From: Scatophagus argus
Taxonomy: Eukaryota; Chordata; Actinopteri; Scatophagidae
Reading direction: 5' to 3'
Assembly (NCBI RefSeq): GCF_020382885.2
Contig: NC_058512.1
Span: 5,668,802 to 5,732,801 of the forward strand
DNA: 64,000 nt
The translations under genes were made by a program, and so were the position numbers. The notes under the pieces are model-generated. The model saw only the letters and a list, made by a program, of their open reading frames with translations. It ran no database searches and was not told where the DNA came from. Each line of letters opens with the position of its first letter. The stretch's first letter is position 1. Shown piece after piece: positions 38,201 to 51,270 of this stretch.

Positions 38201-38653
38201 CAGTGTAAGGTAACGAAAACACAGTGACTATTTAGTTTCGGGTGATCATACTTTGATGAAAGCATAATTATTCCCTTTTTCATCCTAAATCCTTCACACT
38301 GGACCTTTAAAGAAGACCTAAGGTGGTAAACTTATGGAGACACAAATAAACACACTGTTTATTCCATTCTTTACACTTGCTCTTGTGTGCTCTTGATCCT
38401 TCAAAAGACCCAATCTTCTCAACTGTTCATATAAAGTATAGTATCACTGTTACTACAACCCCATGCACTCCGCCAAAACCTGTCGCCAAAGCTTAACAGG
38501 ACTGTCGAAGCTAGCTGCGGTTGCTAAGCTATGCTTCGACAACTGCTTTCTGGGTGAGGGGTTTAGCGAAAGGGCCGTTATCAATTACTGCTTTCTCTTT
38601 TCAGGATCTACATAGGAAAGCGATTGGCTGCTTCCACAACTAGCACGCTGTGA
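32253..38653 (+). CDS. BNIP3/BNIP3L-family mitophagy receptor, complete, six coding exons, 181 aa
   Basis: Coding exons: 32253-32295, 35256-35406, 35545-35626, 36188-36261, 37165-37311 and 38605-38653, all with GT-AG borders and matching phases, ending in TGA. The protein starts MSLSGTQTPEDGLYGSWVEL. SWVEL is the LC3-interacting region that recruits Atg8 proteins. LERILLEAQ is the BH3-like segment, and TDWVWDWSSRPENIPPKEF is the family's most conserved block. The C-terminus is a single membrane helix (PSLLASHLLTLGVGIYIG) followed by a short KRL tail. Family members sit in the outer mitochondrial membrane and drive hypoxic or developmental mitophagy. The length is slightly below human BNIP3 (194). 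The helix keeps Ser-His but has Thr where human BNIP3 has Ala176. Teleosts have several paralogues (bnip3, bnip3la/b, bnip4); I cannot choose among them, so no symbol is given. Confidence 0.93.
36405..36660 (+). repeat. Dispersed teleost repeat in intron 4 of the BNIP3-family gene
   Basis: Blocks attagcttagcttagcataa, aaaacagctagccaagctc, gcacctctaaagcacaccag and a tgtctct-acaaacagaaa stretch follow the order of a very common fish repeat that shares its 'gctaagctaa' end with the element at 1803-1965. Confidence 0.6.
37571..38310 (+). repeat. MITE-like element with matching inverted ends, in intron 5 of the BNIP3-family gene
   Basis: The left end ttaaagatccagtgtgagaa pairs with the inverse of the right end ttcacactggacctttaa. 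Internal blocks typical of this fish repeat are gcaaccaactgaacacctc, agagccactg, taacgaaaacacagtgac and gataattattccc-like sequence. There is no coding capacity, so it is non-autonomous. The middle (about 37790-38150) looks like extra sequence inserted into the usual element. Confidence 0.75.
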
Positions 38654-39060
38654 CGTTGGCTGTAGCCCAGTGACCCCATTCGCTAACAATCTGGCCAATA
38701 AGGTCAAAGTCCGCCCTCTCTACTGCACTAAATTGCCTCCTTCCTTGTTCATCATGGGACAACCTTAGGATCCTGCCTGTCTGTCTCTCTGTTCATCTGT
38801 ATGTCTGTCTACCCAGCAGCACTCTGCCAGTCTGTCTGCCTGTCTGTCTGTCCGTCAGCCTTTCTGTCAGCCTGTGCATGTCGTAGGGCCCAGAAGCGGA
38901 TGAATGCCGACCAATGAGTCAGACTGAGGTCACTTTTACTCTCCTGGAGAGTAACGCTGATCTCAACCAGCTAAAGCATAATCAGAGAGGAGAGATTGCC
39001 CAGATACAAGAGACAGGAGAGAGAGAGAGAGAGAGAATTTCACCTAGCTAGAACAATAAA
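38654..39060 (+). other. 3'UTR of the BNIP3-family gene with candidate poly(A) signal
   Basis: After the stop codon there is a CTGT/CTGTC-rich repeat stretch (about 38775-38880), a GA microsatellite (39016-39036) and an AATAAA hexamer at 39055-39060. Another AATAAA lies at 39321-39326. Which is used cannot be told from sequence. Confidence 0.5.
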
Positions 39061-42000
39061 TCCCTTTGATACGAAGAGATGAAAGCGGTTCATTGGGAAC
39101 AGTGTGCTCGGACGAAATGAGAAAGATAATATGTGGTAGCCTTTCACCCAACCTTTGAAAAAGCAAAATGTCTGTCATTTGTCAAAAGTAATGACCCTCT
39201 GTAAGTCTAAGCTGCTAAAAGTGGTTCTTGGGGGTTTTCCTGCCCTGATGGTGTAGCTAAAGTAGAGACTTTTAGTTGGCTGAGTGAATGTAGAAGTGGC
39301 TCTGGTTGTGCTTTTTGTCCAATAAACCAATTAAATATTTGACCTCCGACAAAGACAATCATGACCCCATTAAACTTCACTCCTCAAAACTTTGTGTGTG
39401 CCTCTCGGCTCTTTTGTTCTCTTCCAGTCTCATCCTGGCAGTGCTTGTTGTACACATGTTCATCTCATTTAATAAACGCAAGGAAAGCACAAAGACTTGC
39501 TGAAGTAAGCTTGAGCCAGTAACGTATACTGTATATGTTCAATGTGTTATTAGTTTTGGGTTATGGCTGTCTGGAGATTATTTGGCAATCATAGAAAACT
39601 CAAAGGAAAGACAACCTACTGTGTGGTTAACAACCTGAAAATGCATCACAGCATCTGTTTAAAATTTAGTCCCTTTTTAAGAGGTAAGTCACCTCACATA
39701 GCTGTGTTGATTTGTCCTGATAAGGTCTTTGGTGTGTGTTTCAGCGGTGTTGTCTTCCTCTTGTCTTGAAGAAATGTTATGACGTCACACCCGCGTGTCT
39801 CTTTCCATCTGCCTTTGTCATTCCTTAACTCAAATAAGCCTTTCTGTTCTCTTTTTTTAACAAGCTGCTGCTTTGACCAGTCAAGGATTTGACATTTTAT
39901 TGCATTCCCATAAACCAGAAACCCGTTTCCTCTTAACATCTCATGAAAATAGCTGGCCTGAATTTCGAACGGAGAGCCTGAGAAGCACACTGAGATTTTG
40001 CTGTGCTGCCTTGAATGTAAAGTGCCCATTTGTTGTCCCGCCTGACCAAGCCCAATGAGTTTATCAGCCATTAGCGGAGTGTTTGATGTGAGGGGTCCTG
40101 CTGAGCTTGTTAAGCTACTCCTAGACGCACCAAGCTGACATGCAACAACAAGCTCGTCTTGGCAGAGCACTAAAGCACCTGGTTTCCATTCACAGACATC
40201 CACATGTAACACACCCACACGTACATGTTTTGGCATCACTTTTACACAGTAAGGAATAAAAGTAAGTACATTGGAAAGTATGAGATGTTGATTCACCAAC
40301 ATAGACTGCAATGTTGCACTTAAGGTTTCGCAAAAATGATAAAATTGTGGGGTATCCTTTATTTTCATACTTTTGACCAACTGGTAATAATTACAGGCAA
40401 CCATGTAGGTTGAAAAACTCCCCATAATAGCAAAACGTATTCAGAAGAGGAGAAAGGTGAACGATGAAATTTTTAACTCATGTGTGACGTCACTCCCAGC
40501 TCCGACTTCCTACTTCCTGAGGTAAACGGAATGCAGCATAATTACTGTATTAATGCCTATCTTGTTAATATAAAACGCTCCATCTCAGGTTGGGACTCCC
40601 AAACCAGAAAGGTCTCTTCAGTAACTATGGATTTAGCTGCCTTGTGTGTTTACCAATACAGTATCTTGCATTTCAATGACCTTTGAGAGCTAGCTATTGT
40701 TACTGATGCTTGGAAGGAAAACAGGAACAGATTTCTAGACTAGAAAACTAATTAAAATAATTTAACTGTTGGCAATTGTTTCTTGCCCTGTTGGGTGACA
40801 TTGTATTTATCAGGGTACAGTTTTATCATCAACAAATGGGTCAAGGTGAAACATACAAAACTGACGGAATTACCCTTTAGAGCTGTGAGTTTTGACCTCT
40901 GGGTTGTCCCACATTCAACACCGCCCCCACCCAGAACCATTTATCTTAAGCTTGGGGCAAACAGGCGGTCACAGGTGGGACAATCTGTTGTAAATCATGT
41001 TCTCACATAGTTACATCCCCTGTTGCTGTGAACCCTTCTTCATAGCAGGGGACGGTGTTAAGATCTATCAACCCTGTAATATCCTCCCTGAAAAGGGGGA
41101 CAATTACTACAGCAAACAGCCTTAAATACCATGTGTTATTTTTCTGAGCATAAAAGTGAAAGAGCCGACCTTCAGATACATGTGGAATATGGTGACAACC
41201 AGGAGTCTAAGCATTAGCTCTTACGAAAGAAAATCTAAATCCTCGTGCTCTTGTCTCTTGAATCTGCTGAAGGTGGAGGAGACTGAGGCGGAAATGTGGA
41301 AGAAATCTATTCATTTCCTGGACTGCACTTCAGAGATTGGACATCTGCCTCTCTGGGAAATGCATTATCTTCTCGCTCCTATATTGCGAGACAGGAAATA
41401 GAGAGTCCTGTTTCAAAGGGTTTGGATGTAACAAAAGAAATTCAGTCAAAGTGGCTTTGCCTTAACATTCAAACAAGATCACTAATTTGAGCCTCCAGCT
41501 CAAATAACTTCACTTTACCACATGTAGCCCACATCCTGCTCATGATCCACTTATTTTCATGAATAGTAGCTTATAATTCCACATAACAGAATGACATACT
41601 CAGATACAAAATGACATAAAGTTTACCAAACCAACACACAAGTGAAAAACATTTTGGTTCTTATGCTCTGGGCTTAAACAGTCACCCTCATACACAATAA
41701 ATGTATTCACCTCCAATATTTGGTTACTGTGTTCAGTAAATACAGTTTGTAGGGGGAGATCACTGTGTCTCTTCACATGTGATTTAACATTCAATATGCC
41801 CTGCTTTCCCACGAACACTTTCAAACAGAGATTCTTGCATTTTTCATACTCTCTGTCACTCTGGAGAACACAGCAGTAAGTGTGTCAGAACAAATGACCG
41901 TGTTCTCCCACCATGTGCTGTTTCCTCCGTATGGCGGACCTTTCTAGCCCAGACACGCTTGCTTTCAGTGTGCCAAAACTAAGAAGGATTAATGAGAGCA

Positions 42001-45000
42001 CCTGGAATAAGACTCAATGGAGCACAATGCAGAGCTGTTCAAACTGTGTAAACAAGCTGCCCCGATACGGTGTAGGTGTGTTTTGTCCTCCTCATCTTGA
42101 AGCAATTGTTTGCCATGTTTCGCTGCGAAGAATCCTTTATGTTTGAACTGTGTAGCATCGGACAGTATTGGGTTTGCAATAGATGTGGTGGAGAGGAAAG
42201 AAGACTAAAGCTGCTTCATCAGATCTGTTTGTTGTATGGTTGAACAGCTTTGGAAACCCCTTCTCACCCTTCTGTTGTCAGGACTGGGTGGCTGTGTCTG
42301 AAAATTTCTGTAACTTTCTGAATCAGACGTTCACACCAAATTCACACCATAACTGACCAACTATTTCTGTTAGTTTTCATGTGAACCACCATGTCTCTCT
42401 TCACTCTACAGCGGCCTACTTTTCATTCCTCCTCTTTTGAGAATAAAAGTAAACACTCTTGATTTCCAATGTGGTTGACAACACATTGTACAAAATAGGT
42501 TTTCTATAGCAGAACCTGGTCTGAGGAAACAACAGCCTCTTACAGCTCAGACTTTGAATTCATAGCGATTGCTAGTATGCTCACAATGACAATGAGACAA
42601 TAAGGCATCGCGAAATTTATCCCAATTCGTCCTGAGGGGGAAATGAATGTTTGTGAAAATCGATCCAGAACCTCTTAAGATTTCCCACACAAAACCTCAT
42701 TAAAATCATTTTGATTCATCCTCTGAAGACCACAAATGGCAGTTTAATTTCCATCCAAGAGTTTCTGTCGTATTTCAGTCTAGACCAAAATGATGATCTG
42801 ACCTGCCATTCTTGGAGTCATGCTGCTAAAAAAATAAAAGGAAAGAGAGAAAATTCAAAAGAAATGGGAGGATGTATCACTGGAGGTGTTTGTGTGAAAA
42901 ACGGAAAGAGAAAGCTGAACGGCTGAACTGGTGTCAAGTATCTGCGGTGATGATTTACGGCAGTCCACCTTACTGCGGGGTGTGTAGGTGTAGGTGAGAC
43001 ATGCGCTCAGATGGAGTGAGTGAGTGTGAACGTATCCAGCTGGTGCGAGTGACTGAAGGAGCAGCTGGATAGTCTGCGATGGTCTGAGAGTGAACTCATG
43101 GTTTACACATGGCAAAACCATCAACCACAACTTTGACCCGAGGCTTTGCGGGGGCCTTCATTAAGTACCCTTACATAATACTGGGAAATTTAGTGAGACG
43201 CTGAAACCACATTGTTGTTTCAAAAAGGATATGTTCCCCCATCGCACTGAGGCTATTCTGAGAATACCTTTGAGCGCCCATCATCAATCTTCTAGTGTAA
43301 TGGCCATGTTTTTCCAAGACGGGCAGTTTATGTTACAGAGTCCACAACTGAGAGCATTTTGAGTGATTTTACAGAGAGACGTGAAGGTGGGGGATTCAGT
43401 CAGGTAAATGGAATTGGAGAAATATAGCAATGGTTTCAACTGCTTCCTGTAATTTTCCAAAGTTCCAAACATTAGAAAAATCCTGTTTTTATACACAAAG
43501 CAGACTAATAGCTAAACTCACATTCAGCACAAACGAATATGCATTTATGCATTAATTTGGTCTGGTTACCTCAAGGCCAAGGACTCAATTACATTCCGCA
43601 ATCGTCACGAGCAGTGCCTCGTTTCTAAAGATTTTCTGTTCCATATTAGGCAAGAATAAATTTTCTGATTAATTTTGAATCTCTAACATTTGATGTGTAA
43701 TTTGTATTCATGCCCTCCATGCTGTGTTAGACGATTCCAGGAAACTCGACAGCTTTATCCACCATGACATACCAATTTGGCTCAAGAGTTTGCGGTCTAA
43801 ATATGCTGCAGGATGTGGGTCCATTTATTAAGCTTCTGCCTTGAGTTCAGAGTTACAGTCTGTCTTATACCAAATATCCAGGCAATTTAATGCTGTAATT
43901 TTGGGTTTGGAGTGAGCTCCCTCTGCCAGACAGGGTAGAGGTTTTGATAGATGCTGCAGATTTAATGAGGTGTTGGATCAGACCCCTCTGACTTGCTGAC
44001 TGGCTGCTGTTTCGTAACTTCATCAGGTAAGACAGTGCGAGGCTTGTAAGACGTTGCATCCCACAGTGTAATGAGCACTTAAGCACTCAGCGCAGGAGCA
44101 AGGAGACTTATGGTCACCACCAGCTGTGGTTTGCCGTGTTGTAAAAGTCGATGTCTGTTCCTCAAACACAAGGACGCTGAGGTAAGTTTCTTTATGAAAG
44201 AGCGTCTTGTGAAGACGTGGGAAATGTAATTACTGTCTTTAATACTGTATTTTCCTTGACATAAAAAAAATTTGTTCCACCACAAAGTCAACATTCGTAA
44301 ATCCTTTTCATTTAGGCCAGAAAATGTCACATTGAAGAGACAAGTTACATATTTATGTGCACCATTTGTGTAATATGCTAATGGGAATAGAAAAGGCACA
44401 ATATATGTATGGTGGCTGTGAGTAATACTGCTATATATAGTCCATAAGTGAATCCTCATCTCTGCACAGCTAATGCACAAGAAGAAGAAAAACAAAACCC
44501 ACCTGACCTGATTGTAAAAATGTGTTTATAATGAGTTAACGCAGATGTTGAGTTCAGATGCAGAAACCTGGAAGCCCCCAAAAAGAAACTGGGTGAATTT
44601 GATTAGAATAAATACACTTAAAACAATATTTGTAGGTCATGCGTGTTTTCCCCCTTTTTCTTCCTTCCTTTTCTTTGGGTCAGAAGTTTGGAAAAAAGGC
44701 TAATTGTCAGATTGAGAGCACAAACAGCCCTTACTGTCTTTCTGTGCTGCACTGAAAACCGCTGCTTAAGGTTGACTCATTGGTAACACAGTACGTTTCG
44801 CTGTCATTTTGGTTACAGTGGTGATATAATTTTTCATTTCTGCTCACGACTAACCTCATAAAAAAGGCTGAATTACAAGTGTGAATATGAGAGTCTCAGG
44901 ATTCGGTAATATTGGTATCACGAATAAAAATAGTCAGCAGATGGTGTCAGAGACATTTGAGGTTTGGTTTTATCTGTTCACTGTCTGACCTCATCAACCA

Positions 45001-46339
45001 CACCATGAATATGACTCAGCCCAGGTCTTCCAGCAGACTGATGTGGTATGCTGAGGTCTGGGCAGCTGCAGACCATGCAGGGAGGTCTGTGAAACTCTCT
45101 GTGATCCAGAGCCGGAACGCCTGTAAAAACTCAGTCTGAAAACAAATAGATAAAACGGATAAAACTCTGGGCATCCTGCTGCTGCCTGGATGGAGTCCAT
45201 ATCAATGCAGAACAAATGGCAGTAGCAGCGGTGTACAGACTAACTACAAAGAACACCTGCGGTAGATGTATGGAAACTATGACTCATTTGCTGCTGTTTG
45301 TTGCTATAGATACTTGTGTTTATCCTTTTAAGTGGGAATGTCATCTTGCAGCCATTGAGACTTGTCTTTCATTGAATCAGTGAAGGATTCAAACATCATT
45401 AATATAAATTCGGTGCTTTCTTTTAAATAGTGGCACTTGTTCACCCGTGGAATAAGGCTTGATCAGCTCATAGGATGCAAAAGGCAAGGAGAAAGGGAAA
45501 AACAAACATCATTAAGACCCGAACGTCCTCAGCTCTCTGCCAAATGTGGCAAGTCGCGTGGTGCCAGACATGCTGACGACCTGGAGGCCGTGTGAGCCAG
45601 CAGCCAGTCTGAAGCTCTGCTGGCCGGTTAACGTGGCTTATTAAGGCGCAGGCTCCAGAGTGCTCATTTCCTGACCTTGCCTGCGGATGGAAGGGGGGAA
45701 GCAAGAGCACATGGGAAAGGTGTCACATCTGATCCCTGGAAGGAAAGTTAAATAATCTCCCCGTGTTTCAGACAGGGTGTGAAGAAAATCCTTAAAAGTC
45801 TGATTGCTGGAGGTGTGAAACACATTTTCAGAAATTCACCCCAAGCACAAACTCAAGAATATTCTCAGCTCAGTTTGAGTTAAAACATGAATTCAGAGGC
45901 CAAATGTGTGGCTCCTAGACTGGATTAGAAACTACTCGTGCACAGTACATTTGTATAAGAGCCGGGGGGGTCGGAGGGGGGGGGACTGGTAGCAGCCAGT
46001 AGGAGCCAATGCAAAGAGTTTCCCCAGGTCACTCCTTCTCTGCATGGGGCCGTCTGAGGAAGGTTTTAAAAGCAGGTTCTGGCCTTGATGCTCCTCCCTC
46101 AGTAAGACTCCTGAGATCTTCACATTCATGCACCAATTCAGAGACACACACACAACTAACTGCTGTTAGCCTTACCCTGACAGTCTTGTCTGACTTCTGA
46201 TAAAAAAAAAAAAAAAGAAAAAAAAAGGCAAGGACTCACACACTGCTCACAGCAGACACAGACATACAGGAAACTGCCATTGTGTATTGATAAGTCACTA
46301 CAGAGAAACTGCTGACCTGGGATCAGTTGGAAGGACGAA
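39061..46339. other. 7 kb intergenic region between the BNIP3-family gene and thbs4b
   Basis: No recognisable exon on either strand. A minus-strand open frame of 243 codons (39694-40425) shows no family signature and no splice context. A poly-A-rich stretch at 46202-46228 lies just upstream of the thbs4b start. The last few hundred bases should include the thbs4b promoter and 5'UTR, but I see no clear TATA box. Confidence 0.55.
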
Positions 46340-49300
46340 ATGGGTGTTTGGACAGCCCTGGTTCTGGCCTCGCAGCTGTTACTAAAACTGTGCTTACAAG
46401 TGGAAGCCCAGGCTTTGGGTGAGTGTTATTTAAAGTGTTTTCATATCAATTATTTAAACATCATGACTGTTTTAGACAAAATGTGTCACATTGATTGGCA
46501 ATAACCACTTGCAACAGCTGTGGGTGCTGCTGAGGATGACAAGAATTCACGAAATGAAAATCTGCCTTTCAGGTGTTCTAAATCTTAGCACACACACACA
46601 GACACACACACACACAGAGAGAGAGAGATGTCTTTGATTTTATTTGAATGCTGCATTTTTCTGACATCCTGGCTGTGATGTAATCCTCCATTTTCATTAT
46701 CTGTCAGAGAAGATTTAATGGCTCCACCACCGGGTATTTTCACACACTATGTATGAGTTCAATGCATAATGGATAAAGCAGACACTGTGAAAGAAAATAT
46801 CATATGCAGACCCAAAGTACACAAAGGATTAGACATGGCGTGTGATACTCACTGAGGTGCGAATAAAATGCTAAATATCCCCTGTCAGTTGTAGGAGAGA
46901 TGAGGCAGTCAAATGCATTTTTGTGTTTGTGACAGGAAAAGATAAAGAATAAAAGAAGACAGACTTCTAAACCGACCATCTCTCTCTGCTGAAGTAAAGT
47001 CACCCCGATGAAAAGCCAGATCCTGCTTGATTACTCCAGCTGAGGAGGTTTAGCTTTCTGGCTCGTACTAATTCAAACAAAGTCCCAGCTAGGTCACACA
47101 CATGGGAATAATCAGAGATGATCTGGGCACAGTATTGAACTCCGAGTCACACATTCGCACAGACTCTCCTTTCCTCTCTCCCTTGCTGACACACACTCCC
47201 AGTCACACACAGATTTCTTCAAGGTCACACACAAATAGCTGCTGCAGACGACATGCAGTAGCATTGGTGTTTACAGTTAATCAGCTTCTTACAAATCACT
47301 CTGGTGATCGATGACATAGCTTTCATGCACACATTAATCCCCACAATCTTTTGGCAATAGCTGCCTGATGTTATGTATAAAGCAAGTCCACATTAATGGG
47401 GTTCACCATCCATCATTTACCTAGCAAATGGCTCATTGTCTGCACGACTGGAATGCACTGTGTTCAATAGGACACCAATTTACAACTGCGGGCAGTAAGA
47501 TTTTAGTAGTGCAGAGCAGCCATATTATCTCTGTAAAGGGTTATTGGTGTTAGCCTATTGATCGATAACAATGTCTCAAGGATGACTTCACAGGGAGTTG
47601 GATTACTGGAATTTGAAAGTTTCTTCTTTGGGCACTTAAGATTCAATGAGCACATCTTTAAAGCAATTATAATCTATGTTCTTATAATAACATTGGATCA
47701 AATGACACTGTGAAAAAAGCAGCCCCTGTAATGATCAACCTAAAGAACATTATCACTTGAATCTGCACTCCTCTCAACTTTACAGAATTCAGTTAAGTTC
47801 AGTGCTTAGCTGTGTGGCAACTTCACTGTTTTACTCAACTTTTGCCGCTCTTGTAGCATCATTTTTTTTTAGCAGCAAGCATGTGGTTTCAGTTAAAAAT
47901 CTCTAAAAACTCGATAACTTCTCAGTGCCAAACAGCAAATGAGCCAGATACTTTGGTGGAGACCAAAAATAGAGCTAAAAGAGAGAATAAAAATAAGTTA
48001 ACATTTAACTACTGGAGCTACAAATAAGTAACTGTTTCCTAAAAAGTTGGCCGTACCAGTTTAGAGGTTGCATCAGTCTTGCTCTCTCGTCTTCTTTCTG
48101 CTGCCCCCAAGTTGCCTCTGGAAGAATAAATGTTTTTGTCTCAGTCTAAGAAAAATGCAACTAAGAGCATATGTGGCTTCATTGTTTATGTTAATTACAT
48201 GCTGATGTTGATGATGTAATTCATCATTGCTAATGGTTAACCGGGTACCTCTAACCATAACAGTACAATGAATCACAGCATTCAACATCCAAGTCCTCAA
48301 ATGTGTAGTATTTTTTAAACAGTAAAATCAAGAATATTGACTATTTGTACACTTCATAGTAATATTTAACCGTGATAGATTTATATGCTGATGTTAAAGG
48401 AGAGGACACTGGAGTACTTTATGGCTTTCAGCTGAACTAGTTTTATGAAGCTTACAATTTAAGGTTAATCAAGGGGTGAAATGAGGCACTTTCTCAGGAT
48501 CTCTGGTGTAAGATGACCCTGACCCCCACAAAGCCCTCTGTCCAAAAGATTAATGAACAGCAGGACTGTGTGCTTTATGTGCAAGTGTGCGTCCATATGT
48601 GTCTTTGCAGTGTTACAGTAACTCAAAAAACATGAGGCATGCATTAAGGGTCATATGTTCTCATGTTGTTTTGCTCATTTTTGGACTTTTGTCAGTTTAA
48701 CAGACCAGTAAATCACACTGTGTGATACTCACCCAGTGATCTTGGCAATCGTGAATACACAAGATTTTCAGTGATGTAAACATCACTATGTAAGCAAGCG
48801 TTTTCAGTGGCTTAGTCACATTTAACTGCACACATTTTTAAAAGCCCCTGTGTAACTCTGAAACATGGCGTGTGCTGTACAAAACATGAGGGATAGATAA
48901 AAGAAAAAAAAGGAACAATCTCATCTGGGGATCACGCTTTGCAATCTTGGCTGACAACAACCAATCTCTGTGAGCATTTGGGAGCAATTTTGCTCCCTCA
49001 CTACAGTGGGCCTTGTAGACTGCTTTCAGGGTACTTGTGCATTCATGATGTGAGCAGATGGCAGGCTCGAGATTCACTGCACATCCCCTCATGGTCTGCC
49101 CAGCTCCAAAGTCACTGTATTAAAGAAAGACTCTAACCATGAGTGCAAGTGTACAGCAACTCTCTGGCATTATACTCCCACTCTACTCCCGCTCTCACCT
49201 CTCTAACCCCTGCCTGTGAGAACAATGAAAGAATTGTGGATGAAAATGAGAGCTCATATTTGTCAATCAAACAGCCTTGGTGTTAACCCAACAAAAAATA

Positions 49301-51236
49301 ATAATAGCACAATACTACTGTTCCTCACAGCACACAGCTCTGATTTCCTTTAAACATATTTGTGATTTCTCCGAGCCAACTCTGCCTGCCAAGTTTGTTC
49401 TGACTGATTGACACAGTATCTCACAAGAGCAGCAAACACTGGGTCAAGATCATCTTCTTGTCGACTCAGGAAACATTTACTTTAGAATTGGAACATTGTA
49501 AATATTCATATTTCACCGTCCATTACTCATGCACTTTACCGCTTCTCTCTTTATCGTTCCTGTCAACAGTCTATGATCTGCTCACCTCACCTGATTGCCT
49601 GCCAGACTTGCTGCAGGGGGGTCTGGCTGAGCAAGGGGTGAACGAGGCTTTCATCCTAACCTCCTTCAAGTTGCAGCCCAAAACTGGAACCACTGTGTTT
49701 GGCTTGTACAACCCCAGAGACAACAGCAAGTACTTTGAGTTCACTGTGATGGGGAAGCTCAATAGAGGTAGGAGAATTTAAAGCTGTACTAATCAATATT
49801 TTTACATTAACAATACATTAAAATACTGTGTGTTAAGAGGTTAGCTTATAATGATGAACCCACTGGAAATTATCACAAGACACTGCAGTTCCCCACATCA
49901 TTTTTGGCATCTTTCAGCTCGCTGTTTTGGTTTGGTGAACATAATGGAGCATTTAGCATCTAAAGAGTCAGATAATTATCTCAGCAATTTGGTGGAGACC
50001 AAAAACTGCAACCTGTAAATTCTGTTTCTTGTTACACCCTGTTTCCACTCTCCCTGCTCTATCATCTCAAAGCTGTGCTACGCTACCTGCGGAGTGACAA
50101 GAGGATGAGCTCAGTAACCTTCAACAACCTGGTGCTGGCAGATGGCCAACAACATCGACTGTTGTTCCACCTGAGGGGGATGCAGCAGCAGGGGCCAGGC
50201 GGGGTGGAGCTGCATCTGGACTGCAGGCTGGTAGAGACAGTCAGGGATCTCCCTGCAGCCTTCCAGGGTTTGCCAGCAGGCTATGGTATGGTGGAGCTAA
50301 AGACCATGCAAACCAGACAGGAGGTGACCCATAACCTACAGTATTTCCATACAATGATGAATAGCCTATGCTTCTGTCTCAGTAATGGATATGAAGGTTT
50401 CCAAATGGCTTAGCTGTCCACTTTGGCTTGTTTTATTCTCACAGGAGAGTTTAGACGAGCTCAAGCTGGTGGTTGGAGACTCATTTGAGAATGTTGCTTC
50501 ATTACAAGACTGCCATTTCCAACAAAGAGACTCCGTCCAGACTCTGGGTAAGATCCCTTCTGTGGAAGGAAATGCATACAGAAACAGCCAAATGTCTCCT
50601 GGGAAAACAATCCCAGCAGTAGGAAAACGGCTGTCAGTGTCTGTCAGAGTAACTTGAACGCAGGCTCAGAGAATCCCCCTCCTCTGCTTCAGTTTAACAA
50701 CATAACAATCTCTTCCTCTTAGGGGTCAACACCAAGCAGCTGTCCAATCAAATGCTGGAGTTAACAAAGGTGATAAATGAGCTGAAAGATGTCCTCATTC
50801 AGCAGGTAACTACCACAAACAGTTCCTCTGAGACCACTTAATCCCCACTTCCTCACCCCTGACCTCACCGACAGCTTGCACGACCCTCTTATAAACTTGT
50901 TTATGTTTGACCTTTTCCAGGTCAAAGAGACCTCATTTCTCAGAAACACCATCTCAGAGTGTCAGGCGTGTGGTAAGATCATGTCCAGCAACAGTCATGT
51001 CACGCCCAGTGACATAGTTTAACAAACAAATGAATGTGGTGAACTGAATGTAGGTTTTCCTGTGGTGTTTAAAGGTCTGGGTGGTACTGAGGTGGTGAAA
51101 CCAAGGTGTGTCCCAGGTGTCTGTTTCCGTGAAGATATGTGCATAGAGACAGCGGATGGTGTTGAGTGTGGACCATGTCCTGATGGGTACACCGGGGATG
51201 GTTTCAACTGTGACGATGTGGACGAGGTAAGACCTG

Positions 51237-51270
<34 letters not shown>

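Noticed and set aside
39694..40425. Minus-strand open frame of 243 codons in the intergenic region
   Set aside because: It is long for chance, but no domain, signal peptide or membrane pattern is recognisable, and no splice or promoter context supports it. It stays a possibility only if transcripts map there.
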